Assembly: GCF_001577265.1 (NCBI RefSeq)
Contig: NZ_CP014517.1
Span: forward strand, 2,347,001-2,411,000
DNA: 64,000 bases
Reading direction: 5' to 3'
DNA from: Variovorax sp. PAMC 28711
GTDB taxonomy: Bacteria; Pseudomonadota; Gammaproteobacteria; Burkholderiales; Burkholderiaceae_C
Positions 31,825 through 42,355 of the stretch are shown here, piece by piece (the first letter of the stretch is position 1; each line of letters opens with the position of its first letter). The notes below the pieces were generated by a model. The model did no database searches and was not told the DNA's origin. It was given only the letters and a program-made list of their open reading frames with translations. Both the position numbers and the translations under genes were made by a program.

Positions 31825-32661
31825 TCAGCTCTTGAAGAACGCGAGCAGGTCGGGGTTGATGATGTCGGCGTGCGTGGTCAGCATGCCGTGCGGGAAGCCC
31901 TTGTAGACCTTGAGCGTGCCGTTCTTCAGCAGCTTGATCGACTTCAGGGCGGCATCCGCGATCGGCACGATCTGGTCGTCATCGCCGTGCATGACGAGCG
32001 TCGGCACCGTGATCGCCTGCAGGTCGGCCGTCTGGTCGGTCTCCGAAAACGCCTTGATCCCGTCGTAGTGCGCCTTGGCGCTGCCCATCATTCCCTGCCG
32101 CCACCAGTTCTGGATGACGCCCTGGGACACCTTGGCACCGTCGCGATTGAAGCCATAGAAAGGGCCCGAGGCCACATCGAGGAATGTCTGCGCCCGATTG
32201 CCGCCGGTGCCAGCACGGAAGCCGTCGAACACCTCCATCGGCAGGCCTTCGGGATTGCTGGCGGTCTTGAGCATCAGCGGCGGCACGGCGCTCACCAGCA
32301 CGGCCTTGGCGGCGCGCCCGCTCGGTTGACCGTGCTTGGCGACATAGCGTGCCACTTCGCCACCGCCAGTCGAATGGCCGACGTGAAAGACATTGCGCAG
32401 GTCCAGCGCCTCGACCACCGCGAAGGCGTCGGCGGCATAGTGGTCCATGTCGTGGCCCTCGCTCACCTGGGCCGACCGGCCATGTCCGCGACGGTCATGC
32501 GCCACCACCCGATAGCCCTGCTGCACGAAGAACAGCATCTGCGTGTCCCAGTCGTCGCTCGAGAGCGGCCAGCCGTGGTGGAACATGATGGGCTGGCCGT
32601 CGCTCGGGCCCCAGTCCTTGTAGAAGATCTCGACGCCGTCGTGGGTGGTGACTGTGCTCAT
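31825..32661 (-). CDS. Alpha/beta hydrolase, non-haem haloperoxidase type
   Basis: A 278-residue alpha/beta-hydrolase. Nucleophile elbow GHSTGGGE, oxyanion segment [12 protein letters not shown], acid in HGDDDQIVP and the histidine in GFPHGML complete the triad. The sequence type is that of cofactor-free chloroperoxidases/perhydrolases, many of which also act as esterases. The ATG at 32661 is preceded by GAGGAAG. It is transcribed alone. The natural substrate is unknown. Confidence 0.9.
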   Translation of the reverse strand: MSTVTTHDGVEIFYKDWGPSDGQPIMFHHGWPLSSDDWDTQMLFFVQQGYRVVAHDRRGHGRSAQVSEGHDMDHYAADAFAVVEALDLRNVFHVGHSTGGGEVARYVAKHGQPSGRAAKAVLVSAVPPLMLKTASNPEGLPMEVFDGFRAGTGGNRAQTFLDVASGPFYGFNRDGAKVSQGVIQNWWRQGMMGSAKAHYDGIKAFSETDQTADLQAITVPTLVMHGDDDQIVPIADAALKSIKLLKNGTLKVYKGFPHGMLTTHADIINPDLLAFFKS

Positions 32662-32790
32662 GAAGCTTCCTCGTTGTGTTTGGGAGGTCCAGTGTTGCAC
32701 TCATTCATTGCACTTGCGCCCTCGTCGGGTTCGCGCCAGCGCTCGCACATTTCATTGACGTTTGAGACCGCGAGTTGCGGCAATCCTTCC

Positions 32791-32819
32791 TTGGGGGTCG
32801 GGAATTCGCGCTGTAGATT
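32791..32819 (+). promoter_or_regulatory. Candidate promoter of the zinc-ribbon membrane protein gene
   Basis: TTGGGG (32791-32796), 17-bp spacer, TAGATT (32814-32819). The ATG follows at 32832, leaving a very short leader. Both boxes are partial matches. Confidence 0.35.
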
Positions 32820-32831
32820 CACGGCTCTCTG

Positions 32832-34463
32832 ATGGTCCTCGATCCTGATTCGCTCCGCTGCGGCGAGTGCGGCGGCGATGTGCTCAAGCGCATCGCACCC
32901 CGCCAATACCTCTGCAAACACTGTCGTTCGATCGCCACGGTCGACGAGGCTGCCGTTCGTCTGCAACTCGACCTCCGCTTTCGCGAGCAGAAAGCGGCGC
33001 GTCAACTGGCGATGGCCCGTCAGCAGCGCCGCGATCGCCTCGCCGACTTCGCGATCCTCGCGACGATCGTGTTGCTGGTCGGCGCCGCGCTTTCCTACGC
33101 CTGGTTCGACGCCCATCGTGCGCCGGGCAGGCCATCGCAGGCGGTGCAGCAGGGCGCGTCGGTCGATCGCCTGAAACTGGACGGGTTGCGCATGGTCGTG
33201 ACCGACAAGGGTCAGCACCCCGCTCGGCCCGGCCTGTGGGCGATGGCGCGCAACGAGGGGAGCGAGCCGGTGGAAGCGCCGCTCGTCACCGCAGTGTTCT
33301 TTCGCGGCGAACGCCGGATCGGCGAGGCCAGCGAACGCGTGGCCGGCGGCGTGCTGGCACCGGGCGAGTCGGCGCCGGTGCTGATCGATTTGCCGCGCGA
33401 CGCCACCAGCACGCGGCAGGAAGTGCAGGCCGAAGGGCGCCAGGTGGCGCAGCGCTATGTGACAGGCCCCCGGCTGCGGCTGTCGCGGCCACGGCTGGTC
33501 CGGCAGGCCAACGTGGTGCGCCTTGTCGGCCGTGTCGTCGGACGTGACGACACGGCGGTTGAGTCGTGCGACGTGCTGGTCACCGTCTATGACGCGACGG
33601 GCGCGGTGATCGGCTTCGGCACCGCGCAATTGGGCGAGATCAAGCCAGGCGAAGAAGCTGCCATCGACGTGCGCATCGAACGCTTCGGCAATGGCGCCGC
33701 GATTGCCGCCTGGGACTACCGGATCGGCTACCGCGTGCCAGCACCGGCGGGCGATTCGGTCGACGTGGTGGCGCCCGATCGCGTGGTCCGTACCGACGAG
33801 GCGCCCGAAGCGCTGTCCCTCGACCAACCGGCGACCGTCGAGGCGCTGCTCGCCGACGACGAAACGCGGGCCGACACCGCGCGGCTGGAGCCCGCAGTGC
33901 GGATGGTGGCGCGCGCCGGCGACCGGCGCCCGATGGTGCTGACCGAGCTGGTCAACCACGCCCGGCAATCGATCCTGGTCGCCCCGACGGCCCTGATCGC
34001 GCGGCTCGAGGGACGTGAGCCCGACAGCGTCTTGCGCATCGCCGCTCCGGTGTACCTCTACCCCGGCGAGCGCTATCCAGTGTTGCTCGATGCCGACCGC
34101 TTCGAGCGCCTGGGCAGCGATCTGCCGGTCGGCCGGCGCCCGTTGCCGGGCGCGCGCGCGCCACTCGAGATCCGGGTCACGGGGCGGCGCCTGCCCGCGA
34201 CCGTCGCAGTCCCGATGGCGGCGCAGGGTTTTGCGCAGCGGATGGTCGAGGTGCGCGGCGAAGTGCGCAACACCGGCACGGCGGTGGTGCGTCGCACGCG
34301 GCTCTGGGTCACGTTGCGCGATCGCAGCGGAAGGCTGACGGGTTTTCGCCAGGTGAGAAACCTGCCGGTGCTGGCGCCCGATGAGCGCGCGGCCTTCGAG
34401 TTGAAGATCGAGCAGCTCGGCGCCGATTTCGCCAGCGTGGGCACGCTCTACCAGACCGAATAG
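32832..34463 (+). CDS. Uncharacterised zinc-ribbon membrane-anchored protein
   Basis: I do not recognise this 543-residue protein as a named family. It starts with a small zinc ribbon (Cys10, Cys13, Cys28, Cys31), followed by a basic, helical region and a single membrane helix at about residues 71-92. The remaining 450 residues are predicted to lie outside and look like three or four beta-sandwich repeats: phrases such as '[20 protein letters not shown]' and '[20 protein letters not shown]' resemble the FxLYD style. The orientation, ribbon inside and beta domains in the periplasm, is inferred from the Arg-rich flank. No neighbour indicates a role. Confidence 0.7.
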   Translation: MVLDPDSLRCGECGGDVLKRIAPRQYLCKHCRSIATVDEAAVRLQLDLRFREQKAARQLAMARQQRRDRLADFAILATIVLLVGAALSYAWFDAHRAPGRPSQAVQQGASVDRLKLDGLRMVVTDKGQHPARPGLWAMARNEGSEPVEAPLVTAVFFRGERRIGEASERVAGGVLAPGESAPVLIDLPRDATSTRQEVQAEGRQVAQRYVTGPRLRLSRPRLVRQANVVRLVGRVVGRDDTAVESCDVLVTVYDATGAVIGFGTAQLGEIKPGEEAAIDVRIERFGNGAAIAAWDYRIGYRVPAPAGDSVDVVAPDRVVRTDEAPEALSLDQPATVEALLADDETRADTARLEPAVRMVARAGDRRPMVLTELVNHARQSILVAPTALIARLEGREPDSVLRIAAPVYLYPGERYPVLLDADRFERLGSDLPVGRRPLPGARAPLEIRVTGRRLPATVAVPMAAQGFAQRMVEVRGEVRNTGTAVVRRTRLWVTLRDRSGRLTGFRQVRNLPVLAPDERAAFELKIEQLGADFASVGTLYQTE

Positions 34464-34507
34464 CCCTTTCGGCCTTGGAAATCGACGGTTCGGGCCAAGA
34501 TCGGGAC

Positions 34508-35518
34508 ATGGTTCCTCTTTCCATCCTCGATCTGTCCCCGGTTTGCGAAGGCAGCGATGCCGCGCAATCGTTTCGCAACTCGCTCGCGCTCGCTCAGCAC
34601 GGCGAAAAGTTCGGCTACACCCGCTACTGGCTGGCTGAACACCACGGCATGCCGGGCATCGCCAGCGCGGCGACTGCCGTGCTGCTGTCGTATGTCGGCG
34701 CAGGCACCCGGACCATTCGCATCGGCGCCGGTGGCGTGATGCTGCCCAACCATTCGCCGCTGGTGATCGCCGAGCAGTTCGGCACGCTGGAATCGCTCTA
34801 CCCCGGCCGTATCGACCTCGGCCTCGGCCGCGCGCCGGGCTCCGATCAGCGCACGGCGCAAGCGCTGCGGCGCGATCTGCAGTCCGATTCGGACCAGTTC
34901 CCGCAGGACGTGGTCGAGCTGATGGATTTCATGTCGAAATCGCCGCGCCAGCCGGTGATGGCGGTGCCGGGCCGGGGGCTCGAAGTGCCGATCTGGATCC
35001 TCGGCTCCAGCACCTTCGGCGCGCAGCTCGCCGCGCACCTGGGCTTGCCCTACGCCTTCGCGTCGCATTTCGCGCCGCAGCAGATGATGCAGGCGATCCG
35101 CATCTATCGTGAAACCTTCAAGCCCTCCGCGCAGTTGCAGAAACCGCACGTCATGCTCGGCTTCAACGTGTTCGCAGCCGACACCGACGCGGAGGCGAAC
35201 TTCCGCGCCAGCTCATGGCAGCAGGCTTTCGTGAACCTGCGCAGCGGCCGGCCCGGGCGACTGCCGCCGCCGGTCAAGAACTACCGCGGCACGGTCGGTC
35301 CGGCGGAGAACGCGCTGCTCGACTCGGTGCTGTCGTGTTCGGCGGTGGGCTCGGTCGAGACGGTGCGCGCCGGCATGCGGGCCTTCGTCGAGCGCACGGG
35401 CGCCGACGAATTGATGGTCACCTCACAGGTGTTCGACCACGCGGCGCGGCTGCGCTCCTACGAATTGCTGGCCGGCATCCGCGACGAAGCGGGCCAGCCG
35501 GCGCTGTCGACCGTGTAG
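34508..35518 (+). CDS. LLM-class flavin-dependent oxidoreductase (luciferase-like)
   Basis: A 336-residue TIM-barrel monooxygenase. [11 protein letters not shown] at the N-terminus, [16 protein letters not shown] and [16 protein letters not shown] are typical of the MsnO8/YhbW subgroup. Such proteins use FMNH2 from a separate reductase. It starts 44 bp after the zinc-ribbon gene on the same strand, so co-transcription is possible. The ATG at 34508 is the conserved start. The substrate is unknown. Confidence 0.92.
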   Translation: MVPLSILDLSPVCEGSDAAQSFRNSLALAQHGEKFGYTRYWLAEHHGMPGIASAATAVLLSYVGAGTRTIRIGAGGVMLPNHSPLVIAEQFGTLESLYPGRIDLGLGRAPGSDQRTAQALRRDLQSDSDQFPQDVVELMDFMSKSPRQPVMAVPGRGLEVPIWILGSSTFGAQLAAHLGLPYAFASHFAPQQMMQAIRIYRETFKPSAQLQKPHVMLGFNVFAADTDAEANFRASSWQQAFVNLRSGRPGRLPPPVKNYRGTVGPAENALLDSVLSCSAVGSVETVRAGMRAFVERTGADELMVTSQVFDHAARLRSYELLAGIRDEAGQPALSTV

Positions 35519-35528
35519 TTTTCGCGCG

Positions 35529-35957
35529 CTACTGTTGGATGTAGCTGGTGAGCTGTTCGATGGTCTGCTCGTGGCCTTCGATGATGTCGTCCATCAGGTC
35601 GCGGATCGAGATCATGCCGACCACCTGGTCGCCGTCGACCACCGGCAGGTGGCGAATCCGCTTCTGGCTCATGAGCGTCATGCAGGCGCGGGTGCGGGTC
35701 GCGGGGCTGACGGTGATCACGTTGGCCGTCATGATCTCCGCCACCTTGACCTCCTTCGAATTCTTGCCCTGCAGCGCCACCTTGCGCGTGTAGTCGCGCT
35801 CGGACACCACGCCGGTCAGCGTCTGGTCGACCATCACGAGCAGCGCGCCGACGCCATGGCGTTCCAGCACCTGGAGCGCTTCGAACACGGTGGCATCCGG
35901 TGAAATGTGGAACAACGCAGGGCCGCGGTTCTTGAGCAATTCGGAGACGGGTTTCAT
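35529..35957 (-). CDS. Tandem CBS-domain protein
   Basis: A 142-residue protein made of two CBS domains (about residues 10-65 and 78-135), each with the usual GVVSERDY or GMISIRDL closing motif. Such stand-alone pairs bind adenine nucleotides and act as energy sensors. The ATG at 35957 (MKPVSELLKNRG) is the conserved start; an open frame continues to 35999. It converges with the LLM gene, with 10 bp between the stops. Confidence 0.92.
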   Translation of the reverse strand: MKPVSELLKNRGPALFHISPDATVFEALQVLERHGVGALLVMVDQTLTGVVSERDYTRKVALQGKNSKEVKVAEIMTANVITVSPATRTRACMTLMSQKRIRHLPVVDGDQVVGMISIRDLMDDIIEGHEQTIEQLTSYIQQ

Positions 35958-36056
35958 GGCGTGGGCACTCCTCTGAAGGGTTGGATGCGGTGCATGCAAG
36001 CGCCGCGCCCGACCATCATAGGCAAGGCCGATGGCGTCGTCAGAAAAGCCCCGCCG

Positions 36057-37175
36057 TCAGGGTGCGGCGCTGGCACTGGCGATGACGCCGCCACCCAGGC
36101 ACACCTCGCCCGCGTACAGCACGGCCGACTGGCCGGGCGTCACGGCCCATTGCGCCGCAGGAAAATCGAGGCGCACCCGGCCCGCGGCGCCATCGGACAG
36201 CGCGCAGTCCGCGTCGGCCTGCCGGTAGCGCGCCTTGGCGCCGTAGCCGCCCGCGGCAGGCGCGTCGCCCGCGACCCAGCTGGTGTCATCGGCTTCGAGC
36301 GTGTGTGACAGCAGCCACGGATGGTCGTGCCCCTGCACCACCCACAGCGTGTTCGCCGCGATGTCCTTGCGCGCGACGAACCATGGCGAGTGATCGCCGC
36401 CGCCGCGTTGCGCGCCACGCTCCTTCACGCCGCCGATGCCCAGGCCTTGGCGCTGGCCGAGCGTGTAGAAGCTCAGGCCCTGGTGCTCGCCGATGACGCG
36501 GCCGCGCGCGTCCTTGATCGGCCCCGGCGCCTTGCTGATGTAGCGATTGAGGAACTCGCGAAACGGCCGCTCGCCGATGAAGCAGATGCCGGTCGAATCC
36601 TTCTTTTTCGCATTCGGCAGGCCGATGGCGTCGGCGATGCGCCGCACCTCGGTCTTGTGCAGTTCGCCGACCGGGAACAGCGTCTTCGACAACTGCGCCT
36701 GGTTCAGTCGATGCAGGAAATAGCTCTGGTCCTTCGATGGGTCCAGGCCCTTGAGCAACTCGTGCTTTTGCGTGGCCTCGTTGAGCCGCACGCGTGCGTA
36801 GTGGCCGGTGGCGATCTTCTCGGCGCCGAGGCGCATCGCGTGGTCGAGAAAGGCCTTGAACTTGATCTCGGCGTTGCACAGCACATCGGGGTTCGGCGTG
36901 CGGCCGGCCTGGTACTCGCGCAGGAATTCGGCGAAGACGCGGTCCTTGTAGTCGGCTGCGAAGTTGACATGCTCGATCTCGATGCCCAGCACGTCGGCCA
37001 CGCTGGCCGCATCGATGAAGTCGATGTTCGAGCTGCAGAACTCGCTGTCGTCGTCGTCTTCCCAGTTCTTCATGAAGATGCCGATGACCTCGTGCCCTTG
37101 TTCCTTGAGCAGGTGCGCCGTCACCGCGGAGTCCACTCCGCCACTCAGACCGACCACAATGCGCTGCTTTTTCAT
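36057..37175 (-). CDS. mnmA: tRNA-specific 2-thiouridylase
   Basis: A 372-residue enzyme that installs the 2-thio group on U34 of tRNA Lys, Glu and Gln. The PP-loop SGGVDS is at residues 10-15; [12 protein letters not shown] carries the first catalytic cysteine and [12 protein letters not shown] the second. The C-terminal beta-barrel is present. It is divergent from the acyl-CoA ligase gene; the Nudix gene nearby (39008) recalls the nudJ-mnmA neighbourhood of E. coli. Confidence 0.97.
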   Translation of the reverse strand: MKKQRIVVGLSGGVDSAVTAHLLKEQGHEVIGIFMKNWEDDDDSEFCSSNIDFIDAASVADVLGIEIEHVNFAADYKDRVFAEFLREYQAGRTPNPDVLCNAEIKFKAFLDHAMRLGAEKIATGHYARVRLNEATQKHELLKGLDPSKDQSYFLHRLNQAQLSKTLFPVGELHKTEVRRIADAIGLPNAKKKDSTGICFIGERPFREFLNRYISKAPGPIKDARGRVIGEHQGLSFYTLGQRQGLGIGGVKERGAQRGGGDHSPWFVARKDIAANTLWVVQGHDHPWLLSHTLEADDTSWVAGDAPAAGGYGAKARYRQADADCALSDGAAGRVRLDFPAAQWAVTPGQSAVLYAGEVCLGGGVIASASAAP

Positions 37176-37290
37176 GAGTTGGTGATTGTCCCCGGCCTGA
37201 CAACCCGGTGCCTGAACGCGGGAAATCCCTCGGACGCCCGACGCTAAAGTCGTCGAGCGTCACGCATCCACCAGCACAGGAGACACCCCC

Positions 37291-38997
37291 ATGCCCACCG
37301 CGACTCCCTGGACGAGTTCCTATCCCCCCGGCATGTGCTGGGACGCCGAACTGGCGCTCAAGCCTGTCTCGCAGTTCCTGGATGACGCCGTCGCGCGCTG
37401 GCCGGACCGGCCGTGCATCGAGTTCATGGGCCGCGTCATCACCTACCGCGAGCTGGGCGAGCTGAGCGACCGCGCCGCCCAGGGCTTCCAGGCGCTGGGG
37501 GTGAAGCCGGGCGTGCACGTCGGCCTCTTCCTGCCGAACGTGCCGCAGTACCCGATCGCGTTCTTCGGTGTCATCAAGGCGGGCGGCGTGGTCGTCAACT
37601 ATTCGCCGCTCGATGCGGAGCGCGTGCTCTCGCACAAGGTGGAAGACAGCCAGACCGACCTTCTCGTCACGCTCGATCTCGCCGCGATGTACCCGCAGAT
37701 GGACCGCATCCTGGCCGGCTCGCGGCTGCAGAAACTCATCGTCGGCAACCTGTCCGACTACAGCGGCGCTCCGGGCCCGGTGCGCGCGCACCTCGCAGGC
37801 GCGGGCCTGCTGGCGCCGGTGCCGACCGACGACAAACACATGTCCTTTGCCCAACTGCTCGACAACGACGGAGAGCACGTCGAGCGCCATCCGCTCGGCG
37901 ACCTGAAGGAAGAAATCGTCGTGCTGCAGTACACCGGCGGCACCACCGGCCTGCCCAAGGGCGCGATGCTGACGCACGCGAATCTCGGTGCGGCGAGCGC
38001 GCAATACGTCGAATCGACCCGGGGCGAGCCGCCGGTGCTCGAAGAAGGTGTCGAGCGCTTTCTGGTCGTGCTGCCGCTCTTCCATATCTACGCCCTGAGC
38101 GCGGCAATGCTGCTCGGCATGCGCCTCGGCGCAGCGCTGGTGCTGCACACGAAGTTCGATGTCGACGCGGTGTTCAAGGAAATCGCGGACACGAAGATCA
38201 CGGTGTTTCCCGGGGTACCGACCATGTACACGGCGATGCTGTCGCACCCGAAGGTGGGCGAGACCGACCTGCGTTCGCTGAAGTTCTGCGGTTCGGGCGG
38301 CGCGCCGCTGCCGGTCGAGGTGGAACAGCGCTTCTTCGACCTGACCGGCTGCCATCTCAACGAAGGCTGGGGCATGACCGAGACCTCGCCGTCGGGCACT
38401 TTCACGCCGGCGCGCGGGGCCCGCAAGGCCGGCTCGTGCGGCATGCCGTTGCCGGGCATCCGCATCAAGCTGCTGGCGCTCGACGGCTCCGGCCAGGAGG
38501 TCGCGACCGGCGAGCCGGGCGAGCTTTGCGTGAAGGGGCTGAACGTGATGAAGGGCTACTGGAACAACCCGCGGGCCACCGCGGAGTCGTTCACGCCCGA
38601 CGGCTACTTCAAGAGCGGCGACGTCGCGAAATTCGATGCCGACGGCTTTCTGTACATCGTCGACCGCACCAAGGACATGCTGTTGTGCGGCGGCTTCAAC
38701 GTCTATCCGCGCGTGCTCGAGGAGGCCATCTACGAACATCCGGACGTGGCCGAGGTCTGCGTGATCGGCGTGCCCGACGCCTACCGTGGGCAGTCGCCGA
38801 AAGCCTTCGTGGTGCTGAAGGCCGGTGCCGCGCCGCTCGCCCTCGACACGCTCAAGGCGTTCCTGAAAGACCGCCTGGGCAAGCACGAGATGATCGGCTT
38901 CCTCGAAGTGCGCAGCGTGCTGCCGAAGACGGCGGTCGGCAAGCTGTCCAAGAAAGACCTGGTCGACGAGGAGTCGCGCAAACGGGCCGAGGCCTGA
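37291..38997 (+). CDS. AMP-forming acyl-CoA ligase (FadD-like)
   Basis: A 568-residue ligase that activates a carboxylic acid to acyl-CoA by way of an acyl-adenylate. P-loop-like motif YTGGTTGLPKGAML, adenylate motif WGMTETSP and the C-terminal hinge and lysine region (VLPKTAVGKLSKKDL). A CAGGAG box stands before the ATG. It is a single-gene unit and distinct from the second ligase at 48046. Chain-length preference cannot be read from sequence. Confidence 0.92.
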   Translation: MPTATPWTSSYPPGMCWDAELALKPVSQFLDDAVARWPDRPCIEFMGRVITYRELGELSDRAAQGFQALGVKPGVHVGLFLPNVPQYPIAFFGVIKAGGVVVNYSPLDAERVLSHKVEDSQTDLLVTLDLAAMYPQMDRILAGSRLQKLIVGNLSDYSGAPGPVRAHLAGAGLLAPVPTDDKHMSFAQLLDNDGEHVERHPLGDLKEEIVVLQYTGGTTGLPKGAMLTHANLGAASAQYVESTRGEPPVLEEGVERFLVVLPLFHIYALSAAMLLGMRLGAALVLHTKFDVDAVFKEIADTKITVFPGVPTMYTAMLSHPKVGETDLRSLKFCGSGGAPLPVEVEQRFFDLTGCHLNEGWGMTETSPSGTFTPARGARKAGSCGMPLPGIRIKLLALDGSGQEVATGEPGELCVKGLNVMKGYWNNPRATAESFTPDGYFKSGDVAKFDADGFLYIVDRTKDMLLCGGFNVYPRVLEEAIYEHPDVAEVCVIGVPDAYRGQSPKAFVVLKAGAAPLALDTLKAFLKDRLGKHEMIGFLEVRSVLPKTAVGKLSKKDLVDEESRKRAEA

Positions 38998-39007
38998 GCC
39001 GAACCGT

Positions 39008-39496
39008 CTAGCGTTGTTGTAGCGTTGCCACCGAGGAATCGGTGTGGATGAGGTCCAGCGGATAGCGCTGGCCGGCCAGATAGTCCTCGATGCATTCGAG
39101 CAGCAACGGGCTGCGATGGCGCGCGACGCTGCCGCGCACTTCGTCGACCGTCATCCACACGGTGCGGACGATGCCTTCGTCCAGCTCGCGGTCGGGTTCG
39201 AAAGCCCCGAGCATGCCGGCAAAAGCGAAGCGCAGGTAGGTGACGTTCTCGCCATGCGTCTTGCGCGGCGAGCGCGCGAGGTAGACGCCGATCAGCGCAG
39301 TCGGCGTGAAGTGGTGCGCCGTTTCTTCGAGCGTCTCGCGGGCGCAGCCCTCGGCCGGCGTCTCGCCCGGGTCGAGATGGCCCGCCGGCGAGTTGAGCAT
39401 CAGTCCGTCGCTCGTGTGCTCTTCGACGAGCAGGAAGCGTCCATCCTGCTCAATGACCGCAGCCACCGTGACGTTGGGCTTCCAGCGCTCGGCCAT
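39008..39496 (-). CDS. Nudix hydrolase (NudJ-like)
   Basis: A 162-residue Nudix enzyme. The full Nudix box is present (GHLDPGETPAEGCARETLEE), which binds Mg2+ and cleaves nucleoside diphosphates linked to another group. The N-terminus RWKPNVTVAAVIEQDGRFLLV resembles NudJ, a phosphatase of thiamine pyrophosphate precursors and NTPs. The start follows the DUF4019 stop by 2 bp, so it lies in the same operon as the sensor kinase. Confidence 0.93.
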   Translation of the reverse strand: MAERWKPNVTVAAVIEQDGRFLLVEEHTSDGLMLNSPAGHLDPGETPAEGCARETLEETAHHFTPTALIGVYLARSPRKTHGENVTYLRFAFAGMLGAFEPDRELDEGIVRTVWMTVDEVRGSVARHRSPLLLECIEDYLAGQRYPLDLIHTDSSVATLQQR

Positions 39497-39498
39497 GG

Positions 39499-39936
39499 TC
39501 AGCGAATCACGTAGCCGGAGAAGCGCCAGGTGGCGTCGCGGTCGTAGTGGAAGCTGACCAGTTCGCGCACCGTGGCATTCGGCTTGCCGGCAAAGCGGGT
39601 CTCGTATTCGACGCTCACGTACTGGCCGGCCAGGTCGGGATCGGCATCGGTGACCACCTGGCGATTGATCGCGACCCAGATGCGCTGCTGTGCCGCGGCG
39701 AGCGGCGTGCGCACCTTGACCACCTGGGCGGTGAAGTCGACCCGCGTCACGCGGCGCTTGGCCCCCGGCGCGGCGCCGTCCCAGAGCTCGCCCATCTTGT
39801 TCTGGTCGATCATCTGGATCACCTGCAAGCCGCCGCGCACCATGTCGCTCGGATCGACGTCCTGCGCCGCGGCGAGGTGCCAGCCGTTCAGCAAAAGGGC
39901 GCCGGCCACCAGCAGTTTGGTCAGGGTTCGGGTCAT
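39499..39936 (-). CDS. DUF4019-family periplasmic protein
   Basis: A 145-residue protein: signal peptide to about residue 24 (cleavage near AAA/QD), then one DUF4019 domain with LWDGAAPGAKRRVTRVDF and the YVSVEYETRFAGKPNATVRE strand. The family has no assigned function. It begins 7 bp downstream of the CHASE2 kinase stop and sits 2 bp before the Nudix gene, so it is probably a periplasmic accessory of that operon. Confidence 0.85.
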   Translation of the reverse strand: MTRTLTKLLVAGALLLNGWHLAAAQDVDPSDMVRGGLQVIQMIDQNKMGELWDGAAPGAKRRVTRVDFTAQVVKVRTPLAAAQQRIWVAINRQVVTDADPDLAGQYVSVEYETRFAGKPNATVRELVSFHYDRDATWRFSGYVIR

Positions 39937-39943
39937 TTCTTCT

Positions 39944-42355
39944 TCACTCCGTGTCGTTGATGAAAGCTTTGAGTTCCGCGGTGGTCGGCTTGGGCAGCAC
40001 CAGCGTCACGGTACAGCCGGCGCCGGCCGCACTGTCGATCTCGATCGTTCCGCCGTGCCGCTGCGTCGCCGTGCGCACCAGCAGCAAGCCGAGGCCGACA
40101 CCGTGGACTTCCGGGTGGCTGTCGCGGTGCAGTCGGTGAAACGGCTGGAACAGTTGCGACTGTAGCTCCGGCGGAATGCCGGGCCCCTGGTCCTGCACGC
40201 CGACGCGCCACACAGCGCCGCCGTCCGTGACAAAGCAGCGCAGATCGAGTCCGGCCGGCGAGTATTTGAGCGCATTGCTCAGCACGTTGGTCAGCGCGCG
40301 CGTGAGGAGACTGCGGTCGGCAATGCACAGTGCCTCGTCGAGTTCGGTGATGAGCAGCACGCGCACCTGGCGTTTGCGCGCCGTCGCCCACGCGTCGTCG
40401 ATGGTTTGCTGCAGCAGGTCGACCAGATCGAGCGGCTCGGCGCGGAACACCTGGGCCTCGGCGCGCGCCAGGTTCACGAAGCCGTCGGCCAGTTCCAGCC
40501 CGGTTTGCGCATGGCGCTCGATGCGGCCGTACAGCTGCTCGGTCGTGAACGCCTCGGGTCGCGTGCGCGCCAGTTCGAGCGTGGTGAGGATCGACGCGCT
40601 GGGCTCGCGGATGTCGTGCGAGATGAAGCGCAGCGCCTCGTCGCGCTGGCTTTGCGCGCGGCGCATCTTGGTGATGTCGACTAGCGCGATCATCCATCCG
40701 GCGTGCTGGTTGCCCGCGTCGAAGAAGGGCACGCAGCGCATGAGCAGCGAACGGTTCTGTTGGTCTTCGCCTTCGCCCATGATCGGGTCCAGCTCGCCGA
40801 GCAGCGCACCGGGCGGCATCATCGGCGCGCCGGTGGTGCGCCATTTGATGTCAGCGAGCAGGTGGTGCGCGTCCTGGCCCAGGAGGCCGGGCGCGTCGGT
40901 TCGCCAATGGGCTTGCGCTGCCAGGTTCGCGATGATCACGCCGCCGCGGTTGTTCAGGATCATCGTGGGGTCGGGCAGGTGGTCGAGGCCGTCGCGCACG
41001 AAGCGGTGCAGGTCGCGCATGCGCTGGCCGGCCGCGGCGGTGATGGCCATCTGGCGGTCCAGGAAGTCGCCGACGTAGCGCGTCGTTTTCGGCAATGCCA
41101 TGCCGCCGAAGTCGAGCGACAGCTGCTCGGTGCCCCAGCGCAGGTAGCGCACCGCGGCGCTCAGCCGCATCAGGCTCCAGAGCGGGTAGACGAGCATCAG
41201 TCCGGCAAAGCCCGCGGCGGGCGCGAACTGCAAGCCGACCCAGGGCCGCAGGATGTGGATGCCGACGCGCAACGCCAGCATCGCGCAGATCAGCGCGATC
41301 ACCCACACCGGCCGCAGCCAGAGCAGGCCGAGCAACGCGACGATGAGCGGTGCGAGATTGAAGACCAGGTCTTGCCAGGGGCTCGCGACCAACACGCGCC
41401 GGTCGGTCATCAGGCCTTGCAGCACATCGGCAAAGATCTGCACGCCCGGCATCAGGCCATGCGCGTCGGGCGCCGAGGTGGCGTAGGCGTCGCCCAGGCC
41501 CACCGCCGTAGCGCCGATCAGCACGTAGCGATCCTTGAAGGTGTCGGGCGGCACATCGCCTTGCAGCACGTCGATGTACGACACGGTCTTCACCGGCTTG
41601 TGTTCGGTGAAGACGATCAGTTCGTGCTCGCTGCGCAACCACGGGTGGGCCGGATCGCTGGTCACGCCCAGGCCGCCGGGCAGCGCGGGCTGCGGCAGTG
41701 CATCTTCCCGGCTCTCACCGGCTTCGAGCAGCGCCCGCGTGAAGTGCGGCCAGGTGCGACCGGCAAAGCCCTCCCGCAGGTAGACGCTGCGCGCGATGCC
41801 GTCTTCGTCGATCGACAGGTGCGCGTGGCCGATGGCCGTTGCCGCCGCGGCCAGCGCGGGCATCGGCACCAGTTCCTGCTGGGCCTGGAGGCCACGTGTC
41901 TGCAACGCCATCGGCAGCACCACGCAGCCGCTGTCGAGGATGGCATCGGTCAGCACGGCGTCGTCGCCCGGATGATCGGCGTCGGGTTCGCTCATCAGCA
42001 GGTCGATGCCGATGCAGCGTGGCGACTGCGTGCTGATGCGGCGCAGCACCTCGGCGTGGAAGGCGCGCCGCCACGGCCAGCGGCCCACGGCGGCGAGCGT
42101 CTTCTCGTCGATCGCGACGATCACGATGTTGTCCGAAGGCGGTTGACCCATCGCCGCGCGCGCGTTGTCTTGCAGCATGCGGTCCACGCGCGGGAGCGAT
42201 TGCGTCAGCACCAGTGCGGTCACGAGCGCGATGAGCCCGGTGGCCAGCAAGGCCCACGGACCGCGGCGTCGCAGGACCCGCCGCCAGCCCTTGCGCGGCA
42301 GCGGGTCGAACGGGTCGTCGTTCGGCTGCGGGATGCGAGGCGGGACGGCGGCCAT
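39944..42355 (-). CDS. CHASE2-domain sensor histidine kinase
   Basis: An 803-residue kinase. A helix at about residues 33-51 leads into a periplasmic CHASE2 domain (to about residue 320), followed by three close membrane helices, a PAS-like region and the kinase core. The phospho-acceptor His580 lies in ISHDIREPS; N-box NVLSNALKY, G1 DQGPGIPPE and G2 GVGLGLLLVR follow. The ATG shares one base with the stop of the FecR gene. It presumably phosphorylates the regulator encoded at the head of the operon. The signal is unknown. Confidence 0.92.
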   Translation of the reverse strand: MAAVPPRIPQPNDDPFDPLPRKGWRRVLRRRGPWALLATGLIALVTALVLTQSLPRVDRMLQDNARAAMGQPPSDNIVIVAIDEKTLAAVGRWPWRRAFHAEVLRRISTQSPRCIGIDLLMSEPDADHPGDDAVLTDAILDSGCVVLPMALQTRGLQAQQELVPMPALAAAATAIGHAHLSIDEDGIARSVYLREGFAGRTWPHFTRALLEAGESREDALPQPALPGGLGVTSDPAHPWLRSEHELIVFTEHKPVKTVSYIDVLQGDVPPDTFKDRYVLIGATAVGLGDAYATSAPDAHGLMPGVQIFADVLQGLMTDRRVLVASPWQDLVFNLAPLIVALLGLLWLRPVWVIALICAMLALRVGIHILRPWVGLQFAPAAGFAGLMLVYPLWSLMRLSAAVRYLRWGTEQLSLDFGGMALPKTTRYVGDFLDRQMAITAAAGQRMRDLHRFVRDGLDHLPDPTMILNNRGGVIIANLAAQAHWRTDAPGLLGQDAHHLLADIKWRTTGAPMMPPGALLGELDPIMGEGEDQQNRSLLMRCVPFFDAGNQHAGWMIALVDITKMRRAQSQRDEALRFISHDIREPSASILTTLELARTRPEAFTTEQLYGRIERHAQTGLELADGFVNLARAEAQVFRAEPLDLVDLLQQTIDDAWATARKRQVRVLLITELDEALCIADRSLLTRALTNVLSNALKYSPAGLDLRCFVTDGGAVWRVGVQDQGPGIPPELQSQLFQPFHRLHRDSHPEVHGVGLGLLLVRTATQRHGGTIEIDSAAGAGCTVTLVLPKPTTAELKAFINDTE

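Noticed and set aside
36286..38886. An 866-codon minus-strand frame spanning the acyl-CoA ligase and mnmA
   Set aside because: It covers two well-supported genes in other frames and its translation shows no domain.
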